A DNA stretch of 64,000 bases, taken from contig NZ_QUSW01000001.1 in assembly GCF_003852895.1 (NCBI RefSeq), positions 1 through 64,000 of the forward strand, in the 5' to 3' direction. The DNA comes from Rhizobacter terrae (lineage in GTDB: Bacteria; Pseudomonadota; Gammaproteobacteria; Burkholderiales; Burkholderiaceae_C). A program made the translations under genes and the position numbers. The notes under the pieces were generated by a model. That model had not been told where the DNA came from, did no database searches, and saw only the letters and a list, made by a program, of their open reading frames with translations. Positions 20,088 through 28,920 of the stretch are shown here, one piece after another. Position 1 is the first letter of the stretch. Each line of letters opens with the position of its first letter.

Positions 20088-20489
20088 ATGGATTCTGCAA
20101 ACCGTCAGCGGTCCCTCACCTGGGCACTTCGAGCCTTCGGATTGCTCTTCATCCTCGGCGTGTACCCGTTGACCGTGCTCTGGCCCTCGGGGTGGGCATG
20201 GCACACGGGGTCATCGTCTGAATATCTGCAGATGATCATCGCCATCTATGCCACCTTGGGTGTGTTCCTTCTGCTGGCATCCCGCCAGCCCGACCAGCAC
20301 CTCGGGCTGATCTCTTTCACCATCTGGTCGAGCATCGTCCACGGCGGCGTCATGGCGGCGCAGTCGCTGGGAAACACCCATCACATCGGGCATCTGTACG
20401 GGGACGTGCCCGCGCTGTTCATCGCGGCTGCCGTGCTGGGGTGGCTGTGTCCGCGGGCCTTGATGCTGCGCTTGTCCACGGACGCCTGA
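20088..20489 (+). CDS. Four-helix membrane protein, DUF6632-like
   Basis: A 133-residue integral membrane protein with helices at about residues 12-32, 46-63, 70-90 and 105-125. It carries the segments GVYPLTVLWPSGWAW and SSIVHGGVMAAQSL, recalling small membrane proteins filed as DUF6632; that name is from memory. The ATG at 20088 follows GGAGACCTCCAC. An NTF2-like gene follows 18 bp later and is probably co-transcribed. No catalytic residues are evident. Confidence 0.65.
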   Translation: MDSANRQRSLTWALRAFGLLFILGVYPLTVLWPSGWAWHTGSSSEYLQMIIAIYATLGVFLLLASRQPDQHLGLISFTIWSSIVHGGVMAAQSLGNTHHIGHLYGDVPALFIAAAVLGWLCPRALMLRLSTDA

Positions 20490-20507
20490 CGAGACGATGG
20501 TGACCCG

Positions 20508-20882
20508 ATGAATGAACAGGACGCCGCCTTCTTCCGCTCGCTGGAGGAGCGCCGCACGCGGGCCCTCGTCGAGCAGCAGATGGACGTCATCGAGGCACTG
20601 CATGCGCCGGACTACGAGCTCGTGACACCGGCCGGCCGCGTCATGACTCGCGCGGACTACCTGGCCGCGATCGAACAGGCGCCCTTCTACACGGCCTGGG
20701 ACATCGGCGAGATGAAGTGCCGCCTCGCCGCCAACACCGCCATCCTTCGATACCAGGCGACGCTGCGGTTTCCGTCCGGCCGTGAATTGCATTGCTGGCA
20801 CACGGACCTGTACGAACGGCGGGAGGGGCGGTGGCAAGCCGTGTGGTCGCAGGCGACCGAACGCCGCGACGTCGCGCGATGA
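20508..20882 (+). CDS. NTF2-like (DUF4440/SnoaL-type) protein
   Basis: A 124-residue soluble protein with the cone-shaped NTF2-like pattern: an N-terminal helix (EQDAAFFRSLEERRTRALVEQQMDVIEALHAPDYELVTPAG), YLAAIEQ, then strands ending in the typical HTDLYERREGRWQAVWSQAT. Such proteins are ligand-binding or isomerase-like and often uncharacterised. Starts 18 bp after the membrane-protein gene. Its specific ligand is unknown. The downstream tautomerase gene is convergent, 39 bp away. Confidence 0.72.
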   Translation: MNEQDAAFFRSLEERRTRALVEQQMDVIEALHAPDYELVTPAGRVMTRADYLAAIEQAPFYTAWDIGEMKCRLAANTAILRYQATLRFPSGRELHCWHTDLYERREGRWQAVWSQATERRDVAR

Positions 20883-20921
20883 CTCGCCTGTGAACTGGCA
20901 AGCCATCCGCCGACGTCTTCG

Positions 20922-21140
20922 CTATGCCGACTTCGCCGGCAACCCCATCTTCGCCAGCGTCAGCGTCTCATCCGCACGACCCCAGCCACCGTCGATGACT
21001 TCCTCGACGAGCACCATCGAATACGGCCTCGCAGCTTCGCCGAAGTACTCGACGAACATCGCCGTGGTGCGGTGAATGATCTCTTCCTTGCGGGCCGCGT
21101 CGACGACGCCCTCGGGGAACTTGAAGTTTGCAAATGGCAT
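20922..21140 (-). CDS. 4-oxalocrotonate tautomerase-family protein
   Basis: A 72-residue tautomerase. The mature N-terminus after Met removal is Pro (MPFANFKFPEG), the catalytic base of the family, followed by the helix RKEEIIHRTTAMFVEYFGEAA. The start at 21140 has AGGAG at good spacing; a longer reading to 21239 would bury the essential Pro and is rejected. It lies 38 bp downstream of an SDR gene on the same strand, so the two SDRs and this gene probably form one operon, perhaps for an aromatic or keto compound. Confidence 0.82.
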   Translation of the reverse strand: MPFANFKFPEGVVDAARKEEIIHRTTAMFVEYFGEAARPYSMVLVEEVIDGGWGRADETLTLAKMGLPAKSA

Positions 21141-21178
21141 GGGAATCTCCTGTGTTGCCGTGGTGAAGAAGGTTTGGC

Positions 21179-22078
21179 TCAGTGCGCGGCCCGAGGCGAC
21201 AGCAATTCGCCAAGTCCCACGCGACGCATGAATTCGCAACGGATGCGATCGGCCACCGCATTGACGACCTCGCAGCCGTCATCCGACGGATCGACGTGCA
21301 CGCGGAAGGGCCGGTGGCCATGCGGCGTGTCGACGATGGCGACCATCGCCTGCGCCACGCTGGACGGGTCCGCGTCCGGTGGCTCGCAAGCTGCAAGGTT
21401 CTTGATGATCAGCTCGCCCAGCCCATGCGTCGGCCCACGCTCGTACTCGTCGAGCCGTGCGGCATCCTTGGGCGAGCCCGAATGCTGGAAGTGGTTGGTG
21501 CCCTTGGTGAAGGCCCCGGGCACGACGATGCTGGTCTCGATGCCCCATCGCGCCAGTTCACCGGCGTAGCTCACGGCCATCGCATCCATCGCCGCCTTCG
21601 CTGCGAAATACGGTGCGAGGTACGGGGGCGTACCGCCGCGATGGCTGCTGCTGCCCACCCAGAGCAACAGCCCCTTTCCCTGCTGGCGCAGCGAGGGCAG
21701 CGCCGCACGGTTGACCCGCTGCGTGCCCAGCACGTTCACGTCGTACAGCTCGGCCAGTTGCTCGGGCAGGAAGGCCTCGGCCGGCCCGAAGGCCATGTGG
21801 CCCGCGTTGTGCACGACGACATCCAGCCGCCCCTGCTCGGCAATGACCTGCGCCACGGCGGCATCACACGAGGCCTGCGACTGCACGTCAAGCTCCAGGG
21901 GCAGGAGCCGCACACCGTGCTCCTGCGCGAAGGCCTGGACCGCGGCCACCTGCGCTGCGTTGCGCCCGGTGGTCTGCCTCATGCTGGCATAGACCACATG
22001 GCCGGCTCGGGCCAGCGCCCGGGCCGTCATCGCTCCGAATCCGCTCGAAGCGCCGGTGACGAGAATGACCTGGCTCAT
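21179..22078 (-). CDS. SDR-family oxidoreductase
   Basis: A 299-residue short-chain dehydrogenase. Cofactor motif TGASSGFG is at residues 8-15, then HNAGH, the Ser in WVGSSSHRG and the YFAAK catalytic pair. The length and the C-terminal tail past 245 suggest a keto-reductase of the 'classical extended' oxidoreductase group. It starts 21 bp after the next SDR upstream, with GGAGAAC before the ATG. Substrate unknown. The neighbours (second SDR, tautomerase, divergent LysR) suggest an inducible catabolic or detoxifying unit. Confidence 0.78.
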   Translation of the reverse strand: MSQVILVTGASSGFGAMTARALARAGHVVYASMRQTTGRNAAQVAAVQAFAQEHGVRLLPLELDVQSQASCDAAVAQVIAEQGRLDVVVHNAGHMAFGPAEAFLPEQLAELYDVNVLGTQRVNRAALPSLRQQGKGLLLWVGSSSHRGGTPPYLAPYFAAKAAMDAMAVSYAGELARWGIETSIVVPGAFTKGTNHFQHSGSPKDAARLDEYERGPTHGLGELIIKNLAACEPPDADPSSVAQAMVAIVDTPHGHRPFRVHVDPSDDGCEVVNAVADRIRCEFMRRVGLGELLSPRAAH

Positions 22079-22099
22079 GGTGTTCTCCTCTGGGTTGAC

Positions 22100-22840
22100 T
22101 CAGGCGAAGCCGCCGTTGGAACGAACGACCTGGCCGTTGATCCAGCCACCCTGCGGTCCGGCCAGGAAGGAGATGACGTCGGCAATGTCCTGCGGCTGCC
22201 CGATGCGCTCCAGCGGAGACTGCTTGACGATCTGCCCCACCAGTTCCTCGCTCTTGCCCTGCAGGAAAAGCTCGGTGGCCACGGGCCCTGGCGCCACGGC
22301 ATTGACCGTGATGTTCCGGCCCCGCAATTCATTGGCGAACACCTTCACCAGGCCTTCGACGCCGGCCTTGGACGCGATGTACGGCCCGTAGGTGGGCAGG
22401 CTCTTGGCGATGACGCTGGACGACAGCGCGATGAAGCGGCCGCCGCTCTCCAACTGCCGAGCAGCCTCGGCCATCATGAGGAAGGTGCCGCGCAGGTTGA
22501 TGGCGAGCATCTGGTCGAAGTCGGCCAGCGACATCGAGGAGATCAGGCCGTTCTTCATCACGCCAGCGTTGGTCACCACCGCATCGACGCGGCCGAATGC
22601 CTCCTTGGTCTTGGCGAACAAGGCCTGCACCGACCCGGGGTCGCTGACGTCGCCCTGGATGGCCACCGCTTGGCCACCAGCCGCACGAATCGCAGCGACG
22701 ACGCCGTGGGCTGCGGCTTCGTTGCCGCTGTAGTTCACGACGACCGCGTAGCCGTCTGCCGCGAGGCGCTGGGCGATGGCCTGTCCGATGCCGCGGGATG
22801 CCCCCGTGACGATGGCTGCCTTCTGGATTTGCTGGCTCAT
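22100..22840 (-). CDS. SDR-family oxidoreductase (FabG-like)
   Basis: A 246-residue classical SDR. TGASRGIG lies at residues 12-19, TNAG is the NNAG equivalent, the catalytic Ser is in LSSSV and YIASK provides Tyr/Lys; the C-terminal WINGQVVRSNGGFA is typical. The ATG at 22840 has AGGAGCGAACC upstream; the frame is open to 22918 but the added residues are not SDR-like. It is the first gene of the SDR-SDR-tautomerase operon and diverges from the LysR gene at 22957. Confidence 0.82.
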   Translation of the reverse strand: MSQQIQKAAIVTGASRGIGQAIAQRLAADGYAVVVNYSGNEAAAHGVVAAIRAAGGQAVAIQGDVSDPGSVQALFAKTKEAFGRVDAVVTNAGVMKNGLISSMSLADFDQMLAINLRGTFLMMAEAARQLESGGRFIALSSSVIAKSLPTYGPYIASKAGVEGLVKVFANELRGRNITVNAVAPGPVATELFLQGKSEELVGQIVKQSPLERIGQPQDIADVISFLAGPQGGWINGQVVRSNGGFA

Positions 22841-22890
22841 GGTTCGCTCCTGTGTGTTGATGTCGATGTCCATGAGGTAGATTCTTTTTG

Positions 22891-22908
22891 TTATCCAATT
22901 CAGGATAA
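22891..22908. promoter_or_regulatory. LysR-type operator candidate (TTATCC-N6-GGATAA)
   Basis: A perfect 6-bp inverted repeat TTATCC/GGATAA with a 6-nt centre sits in the AT-rich stretch between the divergent SDR (start 22840) and LysR (start 22957) genes. The layout and the T...A ends fit a LysR-family binding site. Local A+T content is far above the surroundings, suggesting both promoters lie here. Confidence 0.55.
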
Positions 22909-22956
22909 ATGCCACCATCCTTTCATTAGAATTCCGTTTGAATTAACAATTCATCC

Positions 22957-23883
22957 ATGGATCGCCTCCAAACCATCAGCCTCTTCACCCGCATCGTGGA
23001 GACCGGCAGCTTCAGCCGGGCGGCCGAGATGCTGGACATTCCGCGGCCGACGGCCACGAATGCAATCAAGGAGCTCGAAGCCCGCCTGGGCGTGCGCCTG
23101 CTGGAGCGCACGACGCGGCAGGTTCGGCCCACGCACGACGGCATGGCCTACTACGAGCGCTGCGTGCACGTGCTCAGCGAACTCGACGATGCGGAGTCTT
23201 CACTGCGGCACGTTGCGGCCAACCCGCGCGGCACGCTGCGGGTGGACATGCACGGCACCCATGCCACCAAGATCGTGCTGCCCAGCATCGCCGGCTTCCA
23301 CCAGCGCTACCCGAACATCGACCTCGTCATCAGCAGCGGCGACCGCCTGGTCGACCTCGTGCGCGAGGGCGTGGACTGCGTGATCCGTGCCGGAGCGCTG
23401 CGGGACTCGGCCCTGGTGGCGCGCCGCCTCGCGGTGATGCCGCAAGTGCTGTGCGCCAGCCCCGACTACCTCACCCGCGTCGGCACGCCGAGCCACCCTG
23501 ATGACCTTGCCAATCACCAGATGGTCAAGTTCTTCTCCAGCAGCGGCGGCATCGACTACCCACTCACCCTCGTCGTCGATGGCGTCTCGAAGGACTTCTC
23601 TCCGGGCGGATGGATCAGCGTCAACGATGCCGAGAACTACGTGCTGTGCGCGCTGCGCGGCTGCGGGCTGATCCAGTTGCCGCGCTTCCACGTCGAAGAC
23701 GATCTGGCCGCCGGGCGGCTCGTGGAAGTGATGGCGCCATGGCCCAGCCCCGACATGCCCTTGTCGGCGCTGTATCCCTATCGCAGGCAGCTTTCGCCGC
23801 GCGTGCGGGTCTTCGTCGATTGGCTGAGCCAGTTGTATGCGCAGCGCTTCAAGACTCACCCCGAAACGGCCGCATCGACGTAA
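22957..23883 (+). CDS. LysR-family transcriptional regulator
   Basis: A 308-residue LysR regulator. The HTH occupies residues 5-60 (LQTISLFTRIVETGSFSRAA; PRPTATNAIKELEARLG) and the effector domain about 90-295 with typical GALRDSALVARRLA and FSPGGWISVNDAENY segments. It belongs to the common group that regulates a divergent SDR or quinone-reductase gene. The target is probably the operon from 22840 downward, via the operator at 22891-22908. The effector is unknown. Confidence 0.85.
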   Translation: MDRLQTISLFTRIVETGSFSRAAEMLDIPRPTATNAIKELEARLGVRLLERTTRQVRPTHDGMAYYERCVHVLSELDDAESSLRHVAANPRGTLRVDMHGTHATKIVLPSIAGFHQRYPNIDLVISSGDRLVDLVREGVDCVIRAGALRDSALVARRLAVMPQVLCASPDYLTRVGTPSHPDDLANHQMVKFFSSSGGIDYPLTLVVDGVSKDFSPGGWISVNDAENYVLCALRGCGLIQLPRFHVEDDLAAGRLVEVMAPWPSPDMPLSALYPYRRQLSPRVRVFVDWLSQLYAQRFKTHPETAAST

Positions 23884-23920
23884 GACTGGGTACCGTCACC
23901 ACGACTGCTCACCGTCCACC

Positions 23921-24322
23921 ATGAACCTGCCGATCCGATCCCAGATCGTCGCCCTGGCACTGCTGATGTCCGCCAGTGCCTTCGCTCAAGACCGCGTGCC
24001 CCGCGACGGCCTGCCGTCCTGGCTGGTCTCGAAGATGAAGCGCTATGACGGCCTGCCCGAAGAACAGGCGCCGCTGGGCATCTGGCAGATCACCCGCGAG
24101 GGGCAGCCCGCCTACCTCGAGATCGCCCCGTGCTGCGACCAGTACAACCCGTTGTTCGATGCAAAGGGCCAGCGGATCTGCGCCCCGACCGGCGGCTTCC
24201 ATGGTGGGGGCGACATGAAGTGCCCGAATCCGGCGGACCCTCGCACGAAAGTGCGGCTGGTGTGGGTGCACCCGAAGTCCGCGGACCAGAACCCGCCGGC
24301 CCCGCAACTGTCCAAGGAATGA
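23921..24322 (+). CDS. Secreted Cys-containing protein, DUF6970-like
   Basis: A 133-residue exported protein. The signal peptide (MNLPIRSQIVALALLMSAS) ends at AFA, followed by mature QDRVPRDGLPSWLVSKMKRY. A central CCDQYNPLFD...GQRICAPTGGFHGGGDMKC block has four Cys, probably disulfides in the periplasm. The pattern recalls proteins filed as DUF6970, from memory. It begins 37 bp after the LysR gene; a link is unproven. The function is unknown. Confidence 0.68.
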   Translation: MNLPIRSQIVALALLMSASAFAQDRVPRDGLPSWLVSKMKRYDGLPEEQAPLGIWQITREGQPAYLEIAPCCDQYNPLFDAKGQRICAPTGGFHGGGDMKCPNPADPRTKVRLVWVHPKSADQNPPAPQLSKE

Positions 24323-24334
24323 GGTCGGCGGGCT

Positions 24335-26803
24335 TCAGCTCGCCACGATGCGCATCAGCAGCCACGACGGCAGGCCCAGGTAGAGCGCCACGGTACCGAG
24401 CCGTTCCAGCCACCGCCGCATGCCGATGACCTGGGCTGGCCGCAACATCACGGCCGCCATCGTCCCCGCTTCGATGGCCGCGCGCAGTGCTGCGGCGCAC
24501 AGCACCACGCCGATCACCCAGCCGGCCCACCACAGCGCGAAAGTGGTCAGGTAGGCACTCAGCCCGAAGGCCTGGTATTCGCCGAAGCTGCCGCCGTAGG
24601 CGATGTGCTGGTGCAGGCGAAAGGCCGGGATGGTGAGCATCAGCGGCAGCACGATGAACTTCGCCAACGGCCGGTCGAGCAAGCCCCGGTGGACGGCCTC
24701 GCGTGCCTGCGCGTAGGCGCTCGCGCGGGACGGCCTGGCCTGAGGCGATGGGGCACCAACGGCGTCAGCCAAGGCTTGTGCCAGCGCCAGCGGGTCATGG
24801 TGTGCCAGCCCGTAACGCCAGCGCCGACCGTCGTTCAATCTCAGCGAAACACCCGGCCCCGGAATGGGCAGGCGCCACGCGTCGGCGGAGGCGATGTCGC
24901 CAATGGGCAGTTCCAGCCTGCGCGAGCCGCGCGCCAACACCAGTGCGCCGCCATCGATGGACGCTCGCGCGGAGAACGCCAGCAGCACGAACCATGCGGC
25001 GGCTTCGGGGGCGAGGAACAAGGCCGCAAACATGCGGATCTGCGCCAGCGGGTTCGCCTGCAGCACGCCATCGCCGAGGAGCACCGCCGCGACCATCCAC
25101 AGCAAGCTGCCTCGGGAGAAGACACGCAGCACAGCCGTGGTGATGCGGGCCGCAGCCGGCAAAATGGCCACGCTGGCAGGAAGCGCCTGCGCGGCCAGCC
25201 CAGGCGCTTCCTGCGCGACGCGCTCGTGCCAGCACCGCAGGAGCGTCGTCAGGGCCAGCAGCAGAAGGAAGACTGCGCTGGCCTTTCCAACCCAATCGCC
25301 CCACATCAGCATCAAGGTGCGGGGCGCTTCGCGCACCGGCACGTCGCCGATCACCAGCGTGCGCTCGCCCATGCGCGTCGCGGCGATCACGGTGCCCGTC
25401 GCGTCGATCACGCCGCTGTAGCCGTTCGACGTGACGCGGAACTGCGGCAATCGCGTCTCGATGCTGCGGAACGCTGCAGCCGCCTGGTGCAGCTCGGCGC
25501 CCAGCGGATCGTCGCTGAACCACGAATCGTTCGACAGCGTGAGGATGGCCTGCCCGCCCAGCCGTGCACCATCGATGGCGAGGGCGGCATCCATGTCATC
25601 CAGGCAGATCAGCGGCAGCACCGGGATCTCGCGCCCGTCGCGCAGGCGCAGCGGGAACACGCGCGCGCCCGTGCCGGGCTGCCACGAACCGGTCCAGGGG
25701 AACCAGCGCCGGAAGACCGGCCCGTCGAGCCACGCAGGCACGTATTCGGTGAGCGGGAACAGGCGCGTCTTGCGATAGAAACCCAGCAGGCCGGAGCCCG
25801 GCACGACGAAGGCGGCGGCGTTGTACTCGCCCGCATCGTCGCGGTCGTAGGTGCCGAACACGAACGGCACATTGGCCGCATTGACGATGCCCAGGATCTC
25901 GCGGTCCAGCTCAGCACCCGCCTCGCTCTTGGGATGGCCGAAGGTCGTCGGGTACACCGTCTCGGACCACAGCACCGCATCCGCGTGCTGGCGCTCGACG
26001 GCGTCGTGGCTCATGGCGTAGTGCGTGTCCAGCACCTCGCGCACCACGGCACCCGCGCCCTTCTCGCGGCGCAGGCGTTCGTAGTCGACGATGTTCGATT
26101 GCACGAGCCCCATGCGCAGCGGCTTGCCCGATGCGGCGGGGGCAGACGACAGCGTCGCCAAGCCATAGCCCGCCAGCAACGCGGGCACCAGCGCTGCCAA
26201 TGCGAGCGGCCGAGCCATGGCTCGCAGGCCATCGCCTCGGTGAGCCAACGCAGCACGCACACTTTCATTGGCCAGCAACATCGCGAACGTGAGCCCTGCC
26301 GCGCCGCCCACGTCCGCCGCCTGGCGCAGCAGCTTCGATGGATACAGCCCGTAGGCCAGGGTGTCGCCGAGCATCTTCGGCATGCACCACTCGGCCGCGA
26401 CCCACGCCGCCGCGCCGGCCAAGGCGCAAACCGCAGCACCATGCCAGCGCGCAGCCCACTGCCGCACGAACGCGAAGACGATGAACTGGGGTTGGAACAG
26501 CGGCGCGGCGACGAGCAGCACCACCAGGCCCGTGGCCGATCCGAGCTGCGTGTAGTTCCCGATCGCGCTGCCGAACCAGCCGAACACGGCCAGCGTGAAA
26601 GCCACCGACATCGCATAGCCGCTGAGCAATGCGCCGGCCATCGTCCGCGTCGCGTCCAGCGTTCGAAGCCAGGGCACGAGCGCCACGAAACCGAGCACCC
26701 AGGCGACTCCACCACGTGCATACAGGCTCGCCACCAATGCACTGGCGAGCACGCCCGACATCATCCGAACGCCAGGCTTGGCGAAGAAGGTGGAAGCATT
26801 CAA
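24335..26803 (-). CDS. Lnt-like acyltransferase with long C-terminal extension
   Basis: An 822-residue membrane protein. Residues 1-220 hold several helices and 225-490 a nitrilase-type domain as in apolipoprotein N-acyltransferase. Candidate catalytic residues are Glu281 (LWSETVYP), Lys345 (FYRKTRLFPLTEY) and Cys400 (LICLDDMD); SNDSWF and VTSNGYSGVID are also Lnt-like. Classical Lnt has CYE after the Cys, here CLD, and ends near residue 510-530. The further 300 residues add helices and a PH-like hydrophilic segment (about 620-700). The start overlaps the preceding gene's stop by 4 nt. It may acylate a substrate other than lipoproteins. Confidence 0.75.
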   Translation of the reverse strand: MNASTFFAKPGVRMMSGVLASALVASLYARGGVAWVLGFVALVPWLRTLDATRTMAGALLSGYAMSVAFTLAVFGWFGSAIGNYTQLGSATGLVVLLVAAPLFQPQFIVFAFVRQWAARWHGAAVCALAGAAAWVAAEWCMPKMLGDTLAYGLYPSKLLRQAADVGGAAGLTFAMLLANESVRAALAHRGDGLRAMARPLALAALVPALLAGYGLATLSSAPAASGKPLRMGLVQSNIVDYERLRREKGAGAVVREVLDTHYAMSHDAVERQHADAVLWSETVYPTTFGHPKSEAGAELDREILGIVNAANVPFVFGTYDRDDAGEYNAAAFVVPGSGLLGFYRKTRLFPLTEYVPAWLDGPVFRRWFPWTGSWQPGTGARVFPLRLRDGREIPVLPLICLDDMDAALAIDGARLGGQAILTLSNDSWFSDDPLGAELHQAAAAFRSIETRLPQFRVTSNGYSGVIDATGTVIAATRMGERTLVIGDVPVREAPRTLMLMWGDWVGKASAVFLLLLALTTLLRCWHERVAQEAPGLAAQALPASVAILPAAARITTAVLRVFSRGSLLWMVAAVLLGDGVLQANPLAQIRMFAALFLAPEAAAWFVLLAFSARASIDGGALVLARGSRRLELPIGDIASADAWRLPIPGPGVSLRLNDGRRWRYGLAHHDPLALAQALADAVGAPSPQARPSRASAYAQAREAVHRGLLDRPLAKFIVLPLMLTIPAFRLHQHIAYGGSFGEYQAFGLSAYLTTFALWWAGWVIGVVLCAAALRAAIEAGTMAAVMLRPAQVIGMRRWLERLGTVALYLGLPSWLLMRIVAS

Positions 26804-27552
26804 CGCCCAGGCCCTCCGGATTCGATCGGCGCTGGAATCGCGATGCGCCGAATGGGCATGCCCGGCGGCGCCAGCTCCGGCGGCACCACGCGGTCCTTGG
26901 GCATCGCAATGGGCCGGTTCGCTGCGTCATGGAGCTGGAAGCCGGGCGCGAACATGAGGATGGGTTCAATGCGTTGCCCGTCGTCGGTCGCCTGGTAGTG
27001 GCGCACGTAGCCTTCGGGAAGCACGAAGCCTTCGGGCACCGCGATGCCCATCAGCGGCGGTCGCGTGCCCGGTGGAGAGAACGCGCCGAGCCCGGTGTAG
27101 ACACCTGCGCGGTGCAGCCGGTCGATCACCTCGCCCATGGTCGGTTTCTCGCCCTTGTTGATGTAGTCGGAGATGTCCGGCGTCTGGTCGCCGTAGGGGT
27201 CGCGCTGGGGCGTCACCTGCTGCACCGTGCGGGGCTCGCTCTCGCTGGCCGCGGGCGTGGGACGCATGGGGGCAGGCTGCACCACGCTCGATGCAGCGAA
27301 CGCCAGCACCGGTGCAGTGGGGGCCGTGCTGCCGGATGCCGCGGGCGACGGAAGCTGCGCGGAAGCATCGTCTGCAGCCGCTGCAGGCGACGAGGTGGAC
27401 GACATCGCCCACCACACCAGGCCGCTCGCGACGATCACCGCCGCGATGGCCAGGTACCCGAAAGACGGCGCCCATGGCCGTCCTGCGCCCGCTTCATCAG
27501 CCGGCGCAGGACTGGAACGGCGCGGTCCGTCCACGGTACAGCGCTGAGCCAC
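26800..27552 (-). CDS. Single-span membrane protein with Ala/Pro-rich linker, unknown
   Basis: A 250-residue protein. After a basic N-terminus comes one membrane helix at about 31-50, then an Ala/Ser/Pro-rich stretch to about 110 and a folded-looking C-terminal part with the segments GDQTPDISDYINKGEKPTM, GVYTGLGAF and LPEGYVRHYQ. The topology suggests an inner-membrane anchor with a periplasmic domain. The start is GTG at 27552, immediately after the SGNH hydrolase stop (TGAGTG), and its stop overlaps the Lnt-like gene. I do not recognise a family. Probably it acts with both neighbours. Confidence 0.65.
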   Translation of the reverse strand: MAQRCTVDGPRRSSPAPADEAGAGRPWAPSFGYLAIAAVIVASGLVWWAMSSTSSPAAAADDASAQLPSPAASGSTAPTAPVLAFAASSVVQPAPMRPTPAASESEPRTVQQVTPQRDPYGDQTPDISDYINKGEKPTMGEVIDRLHRAGVYTGLGAFSPPGTRPPLMGIAVPEGFVLPEGYVRHYQATDDGQRIEPILMFAPGFQLHDAANRPIAMPKDRVVPPELAPPGMPIRRIAIPAPIESGGPGR

Positions 27553-28695
27553 TCAGGGCGACGGCGGGTTGGACGTGGACACCGCCCAGCCCATGCGTTC
27601 GTGCCCGTACTGGTTCCAGATCGGACTCTTGCCGCCGGTGAACGAGGTGTAGCGCGGTGCGCCCGAGCCGGTGGTGCCGCCGAACAATCCCGCGGTGACG
27701 GTGCCGCCCGTGTAGGTCGGGTGCGTGTCGTCCGACTGGATGTAGTCGTAGCTGGTGCCCGCCGACACGAAGTGCGTGTTGGCGTCACGGATGGTCGAGC
27801 GCAGCGTCGAGGTGATGCGCGTCACGTAGCTCGACTCGCTTTCACCGGCGACGTAGCGCAAAGCCTCCGAGTCGACCTGCCCGTCACCGTTGCTGTCGTA
27901 GTCCGCGCCCATGTACTGCGCGAAGTTGTCGGTGCACTGGAAGCCTTTCTGCCGCGCGTACTCGCACATCCAGTAGTTGATGGTGGCGAGCTTGGGCAGG
28001 AATTTCTCCTGCAGGTTCACGGTGGCGCCGGTGGACGCGTCCTTGCACGAGCTCTGCACGTTGTCGGCCGCGTAGCCGGGGTAGTGCAGGTTCGAGATGA
28101 TCTTCACCTTGGTGCCGGCGTAGGCATTGGCGTTGATGAAGTCCATCGCCGCGGCGACGTAGGTCTTGCAGTTGCTCACGGCCGTGTTCATGCCGGAGTA
28201 GTCGCAGGTGCCGGTCTGGCTCTTGAAGGCCGAACGTGCCTGCAGGCCGTCGTTGCCGCACATCTCGAAGGTCACCACGCGGGTGGAGCTCGCCTGCATG
28301 TACGACTTCTCGGCCACGATCTTGTTGTTGTAGACATCCGAAGCCACCGCGCCGGACTTGGCGCGGCGCACGCTCTCGATGTCGGCATTCCAGAGCGCCG
28401 AGAGGTATTCGCCATCCACCGTGGGCGCGGAGTACTTCGCCGCGTTGAGGATGGAGCCGTTGTAGCCGGCGTAGATCGAGTCGCCGTAGGCCACGATGCG
28501 GTACTTCGTCGACGTGCCTGCGCGGTCGATGGTCCACGACACGTTCTGGGTCAGCGTGTTGGCCACGGCCTGCGAGCCGAGAGCCGCCAGAGCCAGCGTG
28601 GGCAGCAGGGTGCGCAGCGCCGTGCGGAATCGGGAGCTGGTGCCTCCCGTGATGTGATGCGCCTTGTGCGCGAATGCGGGAATCCAACTCCTCAT
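27553..28695 (-). CDS. Secreted SGNH/GDSL-family hydrolase
   Basis: A 380-residue exported esterase-like protein. A signal peptide ends near residue 46 (SQAVA). Block I is AYGDSIYAG (Ser73), block III CGND (147-149) and block V DDTHPT (Asp322, His325), giving the full SGNH set. A dockerin-like calcium loop (DYDSNGDGQVD, 265-275) and several Cys pairs occur. The ATG at 28695 has AAGGAGACAC upstream. It heads the three-gene operon with the membrane protein and the Lnt-like acyltransferase, so it may remove or process acyl groups in the periplasm. The substrate is unknown. Confidence 0.8.
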   Translation of the reverse strand: MRSWIPAFAHKAHHITGGTSSRFRTALRTLLPTLALAALGSQAVANTLTQNVSWTIDRAGTSTKYRIVAYGDSIYAGYNGSILNAAKYSAPTVDGEYLSALWNADIESVRRAKSGAVASDVYNNKIVAEKSYMQASSTRVVTFEMCGNDGLQARSAFKSQTGTCDYSGMNTAVSNCKTYVAAAMDFINANAYAGTKVKIISNLHYPGYAADNVQSSCKDASTGATVNLQEKFLPKLATINYWMCEYARQKGFQCTDNFAQYMGADYDSNGDGQVDSEALRYVAGESESSYVTRITSTLRSTIRDANTHFVSAGTSYDYIQSDDTHPTYTGGTVTAGLFGGTTGSGAPRYTSFTGGKSPIWNQYGHERMGWAVSTSNPPSP

Positions 28696-28920
28696 CTGTG
28701 TCTCCTTGGCCTTGTGGTTTGCGGTGGGAAAACAGAAACGCCAGGCCGCACGGTGTTGCCGGAGTGCGGGGGCAGAGCCGGTGAAGGCTAGAGGCGCACC
28801 TCACGCGTGCATTGGGGGGAATCCCTCGCCGCATGGCGTGATGGCGCGCAAAGCCAATGAAATGGCTCGCTGGGTCACGTGCACGATGCCGGGCGGTGAT
28901 GACGGGATCGTGAGACCCTG

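Noticed and set aside
20922-21239. A longer start for the tautomerase gene
   Set aside because: It would remove the N-terminal Pro needed for catalysis and it skips the AGGAG site before 21140.
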